From HK1 sp965215295 (lineage in GTDB: Bacteria; Pseudomonadota; Gammaproteobacteria; HK1), in the NCBI GenBank assembly GCA_965215295.1, contig OZ244045.1, forward strand, positions 930,001 to 994,000: a stretch of DNA of 64,000 nt, given 5' to 3'. Of the stretch, positions 52,039 through 61,212 are shown piece after piece. The notes under the pieces are model-generated. The model was not told where the DNA came from. It saw only the letters and a program-made list of their open reading frames with translations, and ran no database searches. A program made the position numbers and the translations under genes. The stretch's first letter is position 1. Each line of letters starts with the position of its first letter.

Positions 52039-52581
52039 CCCGGCCCCCGGGTCCGCATGCACCGCTGCGCGCTCCATTGCTCCGCCGGCGGCAACCTGCG
52101 GGCTTCCGGCGCCACCGGCCGCCGGCGCGAGGCCGCGGTGCGCCGCGCCCGGCATCTCGCGCGCACCGGTCATGGCCGCCGCGGCGAGGCGTCCCGGCGC
52201 ACCGTCCCGATACGGATCAGGCGTCCGCCGCTCGAAACGTCCGGGGTCTCGCAGTTGCCGATCATGTCGCGGTTCCTCCGGGACGGAGCCGATCGGACTT
52301 CGGCCCGCGGCGGCATCGACCTCGGCGGACATCGGCGCCCAGTCTACCCGACCGGGAGAGAAGCGCGGGCCGCTCGCGGGCGAGCGAAGCCGACGCTTCC
52401 CGCGGTCGGCGAGATCGTTGCGCGTGGCGGACGATCTTCCGTGCCCGGACCGCCGTCGCGGACCCCTTGCCGTCTCGCGGTCGGCGGACCGGGACGGGTT
52501 TTGCCGCAGCGCGCCAAGGCGGGTATAGTGCCCTGCTTGCCGAAACATTATCCGCTTCCATCGAACGAGGAAGTCGTGCCC
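52039..52581. other. tsaD-rpsU divergent intergenic region
   Basis: 543 bp. The rpsU promoter lies at its right end. The rest shows no family-like reading frame with a good start; long frames present are GC-rich shadows. A leader for tsaD may be hidden but is not recognised. Confidence 0.45.
52501..52529 (+). promoter_or_regulatory. Sigma-70 promoter of rpsU-yqeY-dnaG
   Basis: TTGCCG (52501-52506), 17-bp spacer, TATAGT (52524-52529), about 50 bp before the rpsU start. Confidence 0.7.
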
Positions 52582-52797
52582 ATGCCGCAGATCCGTGTGA
52601 AGGAGAACGAGCCCTTCGATGTCGCGCTTCGCCGTTTCAAGCGCACATGCGAGAAGGCCGGCGTGCTGACCGAGGTGCGCCGCCGCGAGTACCACGAGAA
52701 ACCCACGTCGATCCGCAAGCGCAAGGCCGCCGCCGCGGTGAAGCGCCACCTGAAGAAGCTCCAGCGCGAGCAGCTCAAACGCACCCGGCTGTACTGA
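52582..52797 (+). CDS. rpsU: 30S ribosomal protein S21
   Basis: The 71-residue protein MPQIRVKENEPFDVALRRFK has the standard S21 sequence with basic C-terminus (RKAAAAVKRHLKKLQREQ). It is the first gene of the macromolecular-synthesis operon. It is followed by yqeY after 25 nt. Confidence 0.97.
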   Translation: MPQIRVKENEPFDVALRRFKRTCEKAGVLTEVRRREYHEKPTSIRKRKAAAAVKRHLKKLQREQLKRTRLY

Positions 52798-52822
52798 GGT
52801 TCTCCCCGCGCCTCCTCCCGCC

Positions 52823-53278
52823 GTGGCCGAGCCCCTCAAAGACCGCATACTCGAAGACGTGAAGGACGCGATGCGCGCCCGCGACAAGGCGCGGCTCGGG
52901 ACCCTGCGCATGGTGGCGGCGGCGATCAAGCAGCGCGAGGTCGACCGGAGATCCTCCCCTCTCGACGACGCCGCCGTCCTCGCCGTACTGGAGAAGATGC
53001 TCAGGCAGCGCCGTGAATCGGCGCGCCAGTACGAAGGCGTGGGCCGCGACGACCTGGCGGCCGCCGAACGCGAAGAGATCGCGATCATCGAACAGTACAT
53101 GCCGCGCGCACTCGATCCGGCCGAGATCGGCGCGATGGTCGACACCGTCATCGACGACGCCGGGGCCACGACGATGAAGGACATGGGCCGCGTGATGGGG
53201 CTGCTCAAGCCCAGGCTCCAGGGCCGGGCGGACATGGGTGCGGTGAGCGCGGCGGTCAAGGCCAGACTGTCCGGCTGA
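52823..53278 (+). CDS. GatB/YqeY domain protein
   Basis: The 151-residue protein (MAEPLKDRILEDVKDAMRAR, GTLRMVAAAIKQREVD, EQYMPRALDPAEI, MKDMGRVMGLLKPRLQGRAD) is a typical YqeY, a helical protein related to the tail of GatB that may bind tRNA or tRNA-like partners; its precise role is unclear. GTG start. It commonly lies between rpsU and dnaG, as here. Confidence 0.92.
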   Translation: MAEPLKDRILEDVKDAMRARDKARLGTLRMVAAAIKQREVDRRSSPLDDAAVLAVLEKMLRQRRESARQYEGVGRDDLAAAEREEIAIIEQYMPRALDPAEIGAMVDTVIDDAGATTMKDMGRVMGLLKPRLQGRADMGAVSAAVKARLSG

Positions 53279-53330
53279 ACTCCTTTCCGGAGTCCTCCCC
53301 CCGGCGCCCCCTCGAACTCGACGACGAGAC

Positions 53331-55136
53331 ATGGCGGGGCGCATCCTCCAGTCCTTCATCGACGACCTCGTCACCGCGGTCGACATCGTCGAGGTCATCG
53401 AGCACTACGTCCCGCTCCAGCGCGCCGGCAAGGAGTTCAAGGCGTGTTGTCCGTTCCACGACGAGAAGACGCCGTCGTTCACCGTGGTGCCGGACAAGCA
53501 GTTCTACCACTGCTTCGGCTGCGGGGCGCACGGAACCGCGGTCGGGTTCCTGATGGACTACGCGAACCTCGAATTCGTCGAGGCGGTGGAGGAGCTCGCG
53601 CGCCGCGCGGGACGCGAGGTGCCCCGGGAAGACGGCCCGGAGCGGGGACCGCGCGAAGATCCGGAGCCCCTCTTCGATGCGCTGGAGCGCGCCAATACCT
53701 ACTTCCAGCGGCAGCTCCGGCACCACGAGCAGGCGTCGCGGGCGGTGGCGTACCTCAAGGGCCGCGGACTGTCGGGAGAGATTGCGGCCGGGTTCCAGCT
53801 CGGATTCGCGCCGCCCGGCTGGCACGGCCTCCTCGACGCCCTCGGCACCGACGCGCGCGCGCGGGCGGCGCTCGTACGGGCCGGGCTGCTCATCGAGTCC
53901 GACGGCGGCCGGCCCTATGACCGGTTCCGCGACCGGATCACCTTTCCCATCCATGACTCCAGGGGGCGGGTCGCCGGGTTCGGCGCCCGCGTCATCGACG
54001 ACGGCGAACCGAAGTACCTGAACTCGCCGGAGACGCCGGTGTTCCACAAGGGCCGCGAGCTCTACGGGCTGGGGCGCGCGCGCCGTGCGGGACGCTCTCC
54101 GGAGCGGTTGCTCGTGGTGGAGGGCTACATGGACGTGGTGGCGCTGGCGCAGTCGGGCATCGACTACGCGGTGGCGACCTTGGGCACCGCCGCGACCGAA
54201 GCGCACGTCCAGCGCCTGTTTCGCGCCGTCGGCGACGTCGTGTTCTGCTTCGACGGCGACGAGGCCGGACGGCGCGCGGCATGGCGTGCGGTGCAGAGCA
54301 CGCTTCCGTCGATGAAGTCCGGACATCGGGCCCTGTTCCTCTTCCTCCCCGAAGGCGAGGACCCGGACAGCCTCGTCCGCTCGGAAGGGAGGTCCGCGTT
54401 CGAACGCCGCCTCGACGGGGCGGTGCCGTTGAGCCGCTTCCTGTTCGATCACCTGGCTTCCGGGGTCGATCTCGCCACCCCGGAGGGCGGCGCCCGCTTC
54501 GTCGATCAGCTCCGCCCCCTGGTCAACCGGGCGCCGTCCGATCCGTATCGGCGCCAGCTCCTGATGCAGGTCGGCGAGCTGTACTGCGCGCGGATTCCCG
54601 CCGGCCCGTACCGGCGCCAGATCGAACAGTGGTTCGGCGAGCTGTCCGGCGACGACGCCCCGGCCGGACTCGGCCGGCTGGGCGGTCGGATGCGGGCGCA
54701 CGGCGAACGTCTCCAGGGCTCGGAGTCCCCCGCCACGCGCGCGCTACGGATGCTGCTCCACGCGCCGTCCCTGGCGACCGGAACCGGCGACGTCGAGCGA
54801 TTGCGCACCGCGGATGCCGCGGACTCGAAGCAGCTCGCCCATGTCCTCGAGACCCTGCACACCCGCCCCGGACTGACTGCGGGCGCGTTGCTGGAACACT
54901 ATCGCCGGCACGAATGGTTTCCGAGGATCGAGGCGCTCGCCCGACGCGCGCCGGAGCTCTCCGGCCAGGAGACGCTCCGCGAGGAGTTCACGAGCTGTCT
55001 GCGGCTGATCCTCGACCGTGCCGATCGCCAGCGGGCCCAGCGCCGCCTCGATGAACTGGCGCGACGCCATCCGTCCGAGCTGGACGACGACGAGCGCCGC
55101 GAGTTCGCGGAGCTGGCCGCGCGCAGGAGACGCTGA
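53331..55136 (+). CDS. dnaG: DNA primase DnaG
   Basis: The 601-residue protein has an N-terminal CHC2 zinc-binding domain (CCPFHDEKTPSF, FYHCFGCGAHG), the RNA polymerase core with EPKYLNSPETPVFHKGRELY and toprim motif (LLVVEGYMDVVAL, FCFDGDEAGRRAA), and a C-terminal helicase-binding part. It synthesises RNA primers at replication forks. ATG 53331. rpoD, which usually follows dnaG, is not present; a MITE-like element and a convergent gene follow instead. Confidence 0.96.
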   Translation: MAGRILQSFIDDLVTAVDIVEVIEHYVPLQRAGKEFKACCPFHDEKTPSFTVVPDKQFYHCFGCGAHGTAVGFLMDYANLEFVEAVEELARRAGREVPREDGPERGPREDPEPLFDALERANTYFQRQLRHHEQASRAVAYLKGRGLSGEIAAGFQLGFAPPGWHGLLDALGTDARARAALVRAGLLIESDGGRPYDRFRDRITFPIHDSRGRVAGFGARVIDDGEPKYLNSPETPVFHKGRELYGLGRARRAGRSPERLLVVEGYMDVVALAQSGIDYAVATLGTAATEAHVQRLFRAVGDVVFCFDGDEAGRRAAWRAVQSTLPSMKSGHRALFLFLPEGEDPDSLVRSEGRSAFERRLDGAVPLSRFLFDHLASGVDLATPEGGARFVDQLRPLVNRAPSDPYRRQLLMQVGELYCARIPAGPYRRQIEQWFGELSGDDAPAGLGRLGGRMRAHGERLQGSESPATRALRMLLHAPSLATGTGDVERLRTADAADSKQLAHVLETLHTRPGLTAGALLEHYRRHEWFPRIEALARRAPELSGQETLREEFTSCLRLILDRADRQRAQRRLDELARRHPSELDDDERREFAELAARRRR

Positions 55137-55217
55137 ACCGCCGTGGCGCGGCGTCCTCGCGGGCGATGCGGCGCCTCGTCGTCCCGGGGGGGTCACGGCC
55201 CCGGCCGCCGCCTTCTC

Positions 55218-55360
55218 CAGCAATTCTCATTTTGCTCGTCGGGTCCCGCGGCAGGACCGGCACGACCGTCGATCTGCCCCCGATCTGCCCCGGATCGAGT
55301 CGCAAGGAGAAGACGGCTTGCGGCTCAGGGTGAAGTCAGGCGCCAAAATGAGAATTGCTG
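55218..55360. mobile_element. 143-bp MITE-like element with 17-bp terminal inverted repeats
   Basis: Perfect 17-bp inverted ends, CAGCAATTCTCATTTTG at 55218-55234 and CAAAATGAGAATTGCTG at 55344-55360, enclose 109 bp without coding capacity. The 9-bp sequence CGCCTTCTC immediately flanks both ends (55209-55217 and 55361-55369), as expected for a target-site duplication. The element sits between convergent dnaG and the oxidoreductase gene, touching the latter's stop codon. Its AT-containing ends differ strongly from the local GC-rich sequence. It is a non-autonomous element; the parent transposase is not in this window. Confidence 0.85.
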
Positions 55361-55367
55361 CGCCTTC

Positions 55368-57413
55368 TCAGAACTCCTTGCACAAGCGCAGCGAGTCGTA
55401 TATCGCGGCGTGGACGTTGCGGCTCGCGACCGCGTCGCCGACGCGGAACAGCATGAACGCCCCCTCCCCGTTCGACGCGATCTCCTGCGCGCGTCCCGCG
55501 ATCAGCGCCTCGATGTCCAGCTCCCCCCCGTTGCGCGCCATCGGGGCGAGCTCGTGGAACAGCTCCGCCGCCGGCAGCGTGCCGTGCTCGACGACGACCT
55601 GGTCGACGAGGCGCGTCTCGTCCGCATCGCTGTACTCGTTGCGCAGCACCGCGCGCAACCGGTTGCCGTCGCGCTCCACGCCGCGCAGCCGGCGGTCCGG
55701 GGTCAGCCGGACCCCCTTCGAGTAGAAGCGCTCGAGGTACACGGGATAGTTGGTCGCACCGACCTCGTGGGCGGCCATGCGGTCCGGGGTCACCAGCTCG
55801 ACCGCCGACCCGCGGGTGGCGAGGAAGTCCGCCACGCTCGGCCCCTGATGGTCCCCGTGGTCGTCGAATACCAGCACTTCCGCCCCCGGTTCGACCTGTC
55901 CGCCGAGCACGTCCCATACGCTCACCACGTGTTCGGCGCCGTCGACCCGGTCGACGTTCGGCACCCCGCCGGTGGCGACGACCACCACGTCCGGCTGCTC
56001 GGCGAGCACGTCCGGCGCCTCGGCGTAGCGGTTGAGGTGCACCGTGACGCCGAGGCGCTCGACCTCGGCCGCGAGCCACCGGACGATGCCGAGCAGCTCC
56101 TTGCGCCACGTCGCCTTCGCCGCGAGCACGACCTGTCCGCCGGGCTCGCTCGCCGCCTCGAACACGACGACCTCGTGCCCGCGCAGGGCCGAGACCCGGG
56201 CCGCCTCCAGGCCGGCCGGCCCCGCCCCCGCCACCACCACCTTGCGCCGCGGGCCGGGAGCGGTCTCGACGACATGCGGCATGGTTTGCTCGCGCCCCGT
56301 CGCGGGGTTGTGCAGGCACAGTGCGTCGCCCCCGACGTAGATGCGGTCGATGCAGTAGCCGGCGCCGACGCAGGGGCGGATCCGATCCTCTTCGCCCCGC
56401 ATCATCTTGACGACGATGTGCGGGTCCGCCATGTGGGCGCGGGTCATCGCCACCATGTCGACGAGACCCTCGCGCACGCAGTGCTCCGCCGTCGCCAGAT
56501 CCGTGATGCGGGTGGCGTGGAAGACCGCGAGCCCGGTCTCGCGCTTCATCTCCGCCGCGATGCGCACGAACGGCGCGCGCGGGCCGGCCATGCCCGGGAT
56601 GGCCCTGGAGAGCCCGCGCTCGTCCCCGACCTGGCCCGCGACGACGTTCATGAAGTCGCACATGCCGCTGTCGGCGTAGATCTTCGCCAGCGCGAGGCAG
56701 TCGTCCCGGGTGAGGCCGCCCTCCTTCATCTCGTCGCCCATCATCCGGAAGCCGACCAGGAACCCGTCCCCCACCCGCCGGCGGATCTCCTCCAGGACCT
56801 CCAGGCCGAACCGGGCGCGGTTCTCGAGGCTTCCGCCGTACGCGTCGGTGCGCCGGTTGACGAGCGGCGTCCAGAACTGGTGGATCAGATGGCCCTGGGC
56901 GAGCAGCTCGGCGCCGTCGAGCCCGCCTTCCTGGCAGCGCCGCGCGGCGTCGCCGAACGCACGCACCACTCGCCGGATGTCGTTGCGGTCCATCTCCTTC
57001 GGGAACGAGCGGTGCGCGTGCTCGCGCGCCACCGAGGGGGCGAGGGGCGGCAGCCAGTCCTCGACGTTCCACAGCGTGCGGTGCCCCATGTGGGTGATCT
57101 GGCACATGAGCGCGCAGTCGTACCGGTGGATGCGCTCGGAGAACTCCCGGAGCACGGGAATGATGGAGTCGTCGCCGATGTAGATCTGGCCGAAGGCGGA
57201 CGGCGAGTCCGGGGCGATGTTCGACGAGCCGCCGAACATGGTGAGCGCGAGCCCGCCCTTGGCCTTCTCCTCGTGGTAGAGCTGGTAGCGCAGCTTCGGA
57301 TGCCGATCCTCGACGTATCCGGGCGCGTGGCTCGTGCTCATGATCCGGTTCTTGAACGTGAGGTGGCGCAGCCGGAACGGCTGGAGGAGGTGCCGGTACT
57401 GGCTCATGTCCAC
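55368..57413 (-). CDS. Old-yellow-enzyme-type NADH:flavin oxidoreductase (N-methylproline demethylase-like)
   Basis: The 681-residue protein joins an N-terminal FMN TIM barrel (residues 1-360; LLQPFRLRHLTFKNRIMSTS, CQITHMGHR, GAELLAQGHLIHQFWTPLVN) to C-terminal FAD/NAD(P) domains (KVVVAGAGPAGLEAARVSAL near 400). This is the layout of 2,4-dienoyl-CoA reductase, trimethylamine dehydrogenase and N-methylproline demethylase. The iron-sulfur region reads CVGAGYC-x11-C, with one Cys fewer than the usual four; I recall this as typical for the N-methylproline/stachydrine demethylase branch. The substrate is probably an N-methylated compatible solute, but this is inference. Start ATG 57413, with a second ATG two codons on. 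Confidence 0.78.
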   Translation of the reverse strand: MDMSQYRHLLQPFRLRHLTFKNRIMSTSHAPGYVEDRHPKLRYQLYHEEKAKGGLALTMFGGSSNIAPDSPSAFGQIYIGDDSIIPVLREFSERIHRYDCALMCQITHMGHRTLWNVEDWLPPLAPSVAREHAHRSFPKEMDRNDIRRVVRAFGDAARRCQEGGLDGAELLAQGHLIHQFWTPLVNRRTDAYGGSLENRARFGLEVLEEIRRRVGDGFLVGFRMMGDEMKEGGLTRDDCLALAKIYADSGMCDFMNVVAGQVGDERGLSRAIPGMAGPRAPFVRIAAEMKRETGLAVFHATRITDLATAEHCVREGLVDMVAMTRAHMADPHIVVKMMRGEEDRIRPCVGAGYCIDRIYVGGDALCLHNPATGREQTMPHVVETAPGPRRKVVVAGAGPAGLEAARVSALRGHEVVVFEAASEPGGQVVLAAKATWRKELLGIVRWLAAEVERLGVTVHLNRYAEAPDVLAEQPDVVVVATGGVPNVDRVDGAEHVVSVWDVLGGQVEPGAEVLVFDDHGDHQGPSVADFLATRGSAVELVTPDRMAAHEVGATNYPVYLERFYSKGVRLTPDRRLRGVERDGNRLRAVLRNEYSDADETRLVDQVVVEHGTLPAAELFHELAPMARNGGELDIEALIAGRAQEIASNGEGAFMLFRVGDAVASRNVHAAIYDSLRLCKEF

Positions 57414-57720
57414 GAGGCCTCCCGGAGTCGGTTGCCCGCATCATGACGAATCGAGGGCGCCGCGGCCAATGCGGAAACCGGTCCGGCGCCCGCGCTCGCC
57501 GACGATCGGTGGCGACGGCATGCGCTTGATCCGGCCGGTGGATTGAGCAAAGGTGCGCCACCATGTCCGGGTCTCCTCGGGCCGTGGCGACGGGACGGAC
57601 TCCATGCGCGGAGGCTCCGGACGGGACTTCGACGACCCGGACGATCCGTCGCGAGTCGACGATCGGGCCGGAGTCGGGAGCGGACACCGACAGAGGCGGG
57701 CGAAACCCCTGGAGACGACC
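57414..57720. other. Divergent intergenic region before amt
   Basis: 307 bp between the oxidoreductase gene and amt. A GGAG site precedes the amt ATG. No gene or certain promoter seen. Confidence 0.4.
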
Positions 57721-59136
57721 ATGAACGAAGGCGCATGTGAATCGGCGCGGCGCATCGACCGCGCACCCCCCGGCCGCGTCGCCGCGACGGCGAAGAAGGC
57801 GCTCGCGGGCGCGGGTCTCCTGCTGGCGGCGGGAAGCGCCGCCGCCGCGGTCCCGGACGAGTCGAAGTTCGTCCTCAACACCTTCTCGTTCCTCATCTGG
57901 GGGGCGCTGGTGATGTGGATGTGCGCGGGCTTCACCATGCTCGAATCCGGGTCGGTGCGCACCAAGAACGCCTCCGTGATCTGCCTCAAGAACATCGGGC
58001 TCTACTCGATCGCGGGCCTCGCCTACTACGTCATCGGCTACAACCTGATGTACGTCGACGTCTCGGGCTGGATCGGCTCGTTCACCTTGTTCTACGGCCC
58101 GTCCGCGGACGAGCTCGCCCTGCTGTCCGGCCGGGAGGAGGCGAAGGCCGCCGTCGTGGAGAGCGGCTACTCCACGATGTCGGACTGGTTCTTCCAGATG
58201 GTGTTCGTGGCGACCGCGGCCTCCATCGTGTCCGGGACCCTGGCCGAACGGGTGAAGCTGTGGTCGTTCTTCGCGTTCATCACGGTGCTGACCGCCATCG
58301 TCTACCCCGTCGTCGGCGCCTGGACGTGGGGCGGGGGATGGCTCGCCGAGATGGGGTTCCAGGACTTCGCCGGGTCCACCATCGTGCATTCGACCGGCGG
58401 CTGGGCGGCGCTCGCGGGCGCCATCGTGGTCGGCGCGCGGCGCGGCAAGTTCCGGCCCGACGGCAGCGTGAAGTCCACGCCGCCCTCGAACGTTCCGGTC
58501 GTGACCCTGGGTGTCTTCATCCTGTGGCTGGGCTGGTTCGGGTTCAACGGCGGATCGCAGCTCGCGCTGGGCGGCGCGGTCGACGCGGTCGCGATGAGCA
58601 ACGTGCTCGCCAACACCAACCTCGCGGCGGCGGCGGGGGTCATGGCCGCCATCAGCGTGTCGAGGCCGCTCCTCGGACGGGTCGATCTGCTCGCCGGCCT
58701 GAACGGAGCGATTGCGGGCCTGGTGGCGATCACGGCCGGGCCCGACATCGTCGATCACCACTGGGCGATCGTCATCGGAGCGATCGGCGGCGTCATCTGC
58801 ACCGCCGGCATGAAGCTGATGGAGAACCTGAAGCTGGACGACGTGGTGGGCGCGGTGCCCGCCCACCTCTTCGCCGGCGTCTGGGGCACGCTTGCGGTCT
58901 GCATCGCGGCCGGCGGCAACTTCGTCACGCAGCTCGTCGGAGTGCTCGCGGTGGGCGGGTTCGTGTTCATCGCCTCGATGCTCGTGTGGCTGGTTCTCGA
59001 GAAGACGGTCGGGGTGCAGGTTTCGGAGACGGTCGAAGAGCTCGGCCAGGACGCGGCGGAGCTCGGCATCGAGGCCTATCCCGAGTTCATGCTCATGCCG
59101 GACCAGGACGACATGGCGGCGCTCCGGCGCGACTAG
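57721..59136 (+). CDS. amt: Ammonium transporter Amt
   Basis: The 471-residue protein has an N-terminal signal-like helix (about residues 23-43) followed by the eleven-helix Amt core: LVMWMCAGFTMLESGSVRTK, DFAGSTIVHSTGGWAALAGA, LGWFGFNGGSQ, and the C-terminal HLFAGVWGTLAVC. The twin His (IVHSTGG and VPAHLFAG) of the conduction pore are present. It takes up ammonium/ammonia across the inner membrane. The C-terminal tail (EELGQDAAELGIEAYPEF) is the regulatory type. No glnK is adjacent. ATG 57721 has GGAG at 7 nt. Confidence 0.94.
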   Translation: MNEGACESARRIDRAPPGRVAATAKKALAGAGLLLAAGSAAAAVPDESKFVLNTFSFLIWGALVMWMCAGFTMLESGSVRTKNASVICLKNIGLYSIAGLAYYVIGYNLMYVDVSGWIGSFTLFYGPSADELALLSGREEAKAAVVESGYSTMSDWFFQMVFVATAASIVSGTLAERVKLWSFFAFITVLTAIVYPVVGAWTWGGGWLAEMGFQDFAGSTIVHSTGGWAALAGAIVVGARRGKFRPDGSVKSTPPSNVPVVTLGVFILWLGWFGFNGGSQLALGGAVDAVAMSNVLANTNLAAAAGVMAAISVSRPLLGRVDLLAGLNGAIAGLVAITAGPDIVDHHWAIVIGAIGGVICTAGMKLMENLKLDDVVGAVPAHLFAGVWGTLAVCIAAGGNFVTQLVGVLAVGGFVFIASMLVWLVLEKTVGVQVSETVEELGQDAAELGIEAYPEFMLMPDQDDMAALRRD

Positions 59137-59488
59137 TCGCGTCCGTCACGTCCCGCGGGGGGCGTTCCGGCGGGCTTCGGCCGATACGGGACGCCCCGGT
59201 CGCGGTATCCGGAAGGCCCCGTAGCCGTACGGGCGGGATTCGCCAAAGGGGCAACCCGAATTCCCATCCGAGCATCGGGCGATGCCCGATGCCGGGGTGC
59301 GCTTCGCCGGCTCGGCCCGGGCAGCGGTGCGGGCCGGGTCCGCCGAAAGCGGCGCCCGCCATTCAATCCCCCCGGCGGCAATCCCCCCGGCGGCCGCGGA
59401 TGCCGGGGGAAACCGGTATCATCCCGCCATCGACGCGCCGGGGCGTCCGGTTCCCCGGCGTGCGCCACCGGCAGGAGCGAAGGCGCCG
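59137..59488. other. Intergenic region, amt / enoyl-CoA hydratase
   Basis: 352 bp. A short direct repeat CCCCCCGGCGG occurs twice near 59370-59395. No gene; the hydratase start has a GCAGGAGC site 13 nt before its ATG. Confidence 0.4.
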
Positions 59489-60241
59489 ATGATCCATCGC
59501 GACGACCATGACGGCATCGCCGTGCTGCGCATCGAGCACGGCAAGGCGAACACCCTCGACACGGAGCTTTGCGACGCCATCGTGGAGGCGTTCGAGGACG
59601 CGAGCGCGGCCCGCGCCGTCGTTCTCACCGGCACCGGCAGGATCTTCTCCGCCGGTGTCGACCTGTTTCGCGTGGTGGAAGGAGGACGGAGCTACATCGA
59701 TGCCTTCGTCCCCGCGATGTGCCGCGCGTTCGAGCGCATCTTCTTCCACCCGGCCCCGGTGGTCACCGCCGCGAACGGTCACGCGATCGCCGGCGGCTGC
59801 CTGCTCGTCGCGGCGGCCGACCAGCGATTGATGGCGGATGGCGACGGCCGGATAGGCATCCCGGAGCTTCGGCTCGGGGTGCCGTTTCCGCCCATCGCCC
59901 TCGAGATCATGCGGTTCGCGACCCCGCCGCAGCACTTCCAGTCCATCGTCTACCACGCGGAAACGCATCCGCCTTCCGCCGCGCTCGCTCTCGGGCTGCT
60001 CGACGAGGTGGCGGAGCCCGGCGCACTGCTCGACCGCGCCCTCGCGGTCGCCGAACGCCTGGCGTCGGTACGCGGCGAGACCTTCGCGATCACGAAGCGG
60101 GAGATCCGGCGTCCCGCCATGGTCCGGGTCCGCTCGCTCGAACAGACCGTCGCGCGGGAGGTTCACGCCCGGTGGCTCGAACCGCGAACCCTGGACGGCA
60201 TCCGCGACTACCTCGCTCGAACGCTCCCGAAGAATCGATGA
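59489..60241 (+). CDS. Enoyl-CoA hydratase/isomerase family protein
   Basis: The 250-residue crotonase-fold protein has the CoA-binding oxyanion loops: RIFSAGVDLFRV (residues about 52-63) and NGHAIAGGCLLVAAADQRLM (about 93-112). The usual hydratase Glu pair is not clear (IGIPELRLGVPFP contains one Glu), so it may be a hydratase, isomerase or other crotonase. Its stop overlaps the psuG start (ATGA), indicating an operon. The substrate is unknown; short-chain acyl-CoA breakdown is likely. Confidence 0.82.
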   Translation: MIHRDDHDGIAVLRIEHGKANTLDTELCDAIVEAFEDASAARAVVLTGTGRIFSAGVDLFRVVEGGRSYIDAFVPAMCRAFERIFFHPAPVVTAANGHAIAGGCLLVAAADQRLMADGDGRIGIPELRLGVPFPPIALEIMRFATPPQHFQSIVYHAETHPPSAALALGLLDEVAEPGALLDRALAVAERLASVRGETFAITKREIRRPAMVRVRSLEQTVAREVHARWLEPRTLDGIRDYLARTLPKNR

Positions 60242-61212
60242 CCCGGCACGGCGCAGCCGGCCGGCACTTCAGCGTTTCGGAGCCGGTCGCCGACGCCCTC
60301 GCGGACTCGGTGCCGGTGGTCGCGCTGGAAAGCGCGCTGGTCGCGCACGGGCTGCCCGATCCGCTCGATGTCGAGACCGCCGCCGGAATGATGGACGCGA
60401 TCCGGCGCGAGGGCGCGGTGCCGGCCCTCGTCGCGGTGCTCGACGGGCGGGTCCGGATCGGCCTCGACCCTTCGGAGATCGAGCGTGTCGCTCGCGACGA
60501 TCGCATCGTGAAGGCGAGCGCGCGCGACATACCGGTCCTGATCGCCGCCGGTGCCAGCGGAGCGACGACCGTCGCCGGCACGATGTTCTGCGCGCGGCTG
60601 GCGGGAATCGAGGTGCTCGCGACCGGCGGCATCGGCGGCGTGCACCGCGGTGCTCCATCGACGTTCGACGTCTCCGCGGACCTGTACGAGCTGGCCAGGA
60701 CACCGGTGGCGGTCGTGTGCAGCGGCGTGAAGTCGGTCCTCGACGTCCCGGCCACCCTGGAGGCTCTCGAATCGCTCGGCGTTCCGGTCGTCGCCCTGGC
60801 GACGGATCGGCTCCCGGCCTTCCACGTGCGCGACGCCGGCCTCCCCGCTCCCCATTCGGTACCGGACGCCGCCGCGGCGGCCCGGGTTGCCGCCGCGGTG
60901 CTCTCGTTCGCGCGCACCGGCGTAGTGATCGCCAACCCCGTTCCCGCCGCCGACGCCATGGATCACGCCGTGATCGAGCGCCTCGTCGAGGAGGCCGAGC
61001 GCCGGGCGCGCGCATCGAACGTGACCGGCAAGGCAGTCACCCCGTTCCTTCTCGAAGCGCTCGCCGAGTCGAGCCGCGGCGCGACGTTGCGCACGAACCG
61101 GGCCCTGCTCCTCGACAACGCCCGCGCCGCGGCGGAAGTGGCCCGCCACCTCGCGAGGACGCGACCGCGCCATGCCGGCGACGCCTCCGGCATCCGGCGC
61201 CTCCCCGACTGA
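60238..61212 (+). CDS. psuG: Pseudouridine-5'-phosphate glycosidase PsuG
   Basis: The 324-residue protein shows the PsuG pattern: VVALESALVAHGLPDPLDVE near residue 25, the Lys-containing RIVKASARDIP, ASGATTVAGTMFCARLAGI, and TGGIGGVHRGA followed by DVSADL. It splits pseudouridine 5'-phosphate to ribose 5-phosphate and uracil, usually with the kinase PsuK/PscK, which is not seen here. It overlaps the hydratase gene by 4 nt. The last 15 codons lie in a tandem-repeat unit. Confidence 0.92.
   Translation: MTRHGAAGRHFSVSEPVADALADSVPVVALESALVAHGLPDPLDVETAAGMMDAIRREGAVPALVAVLDGRVRIGLDPSEIERVARDDRIVKASARDIPVLIAAGASGATTVAGTMFCARLAGIEVLATGGIGGVHRGAPSTFDVSADLYELARTPVAVVCSGVKSVLDVPATLEALESLGVPVVALATDRLPAFHVRDAGLPAPHSVPDAAAAARVAAAVLSFARTGVVIANPVPAADAMDHAVIERLVEEAERRARASNVTGKAVTPFLLEALAESSRGATLRTNRALLLDNARAAAEVARHLARTRPRHAGDASGIRRLPD

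Noticed and set aside
55336..58866. Very long minus-strand frame (over 1100 codons) spanning amt antisense and the oxidoreductase gene in another frame
   Set aside because: It is a shadow of real genes in GC-rich DNA: composition is Arg/Gly/Ala/Pro without domain features, while the overlapping frames carry clear family motifs.
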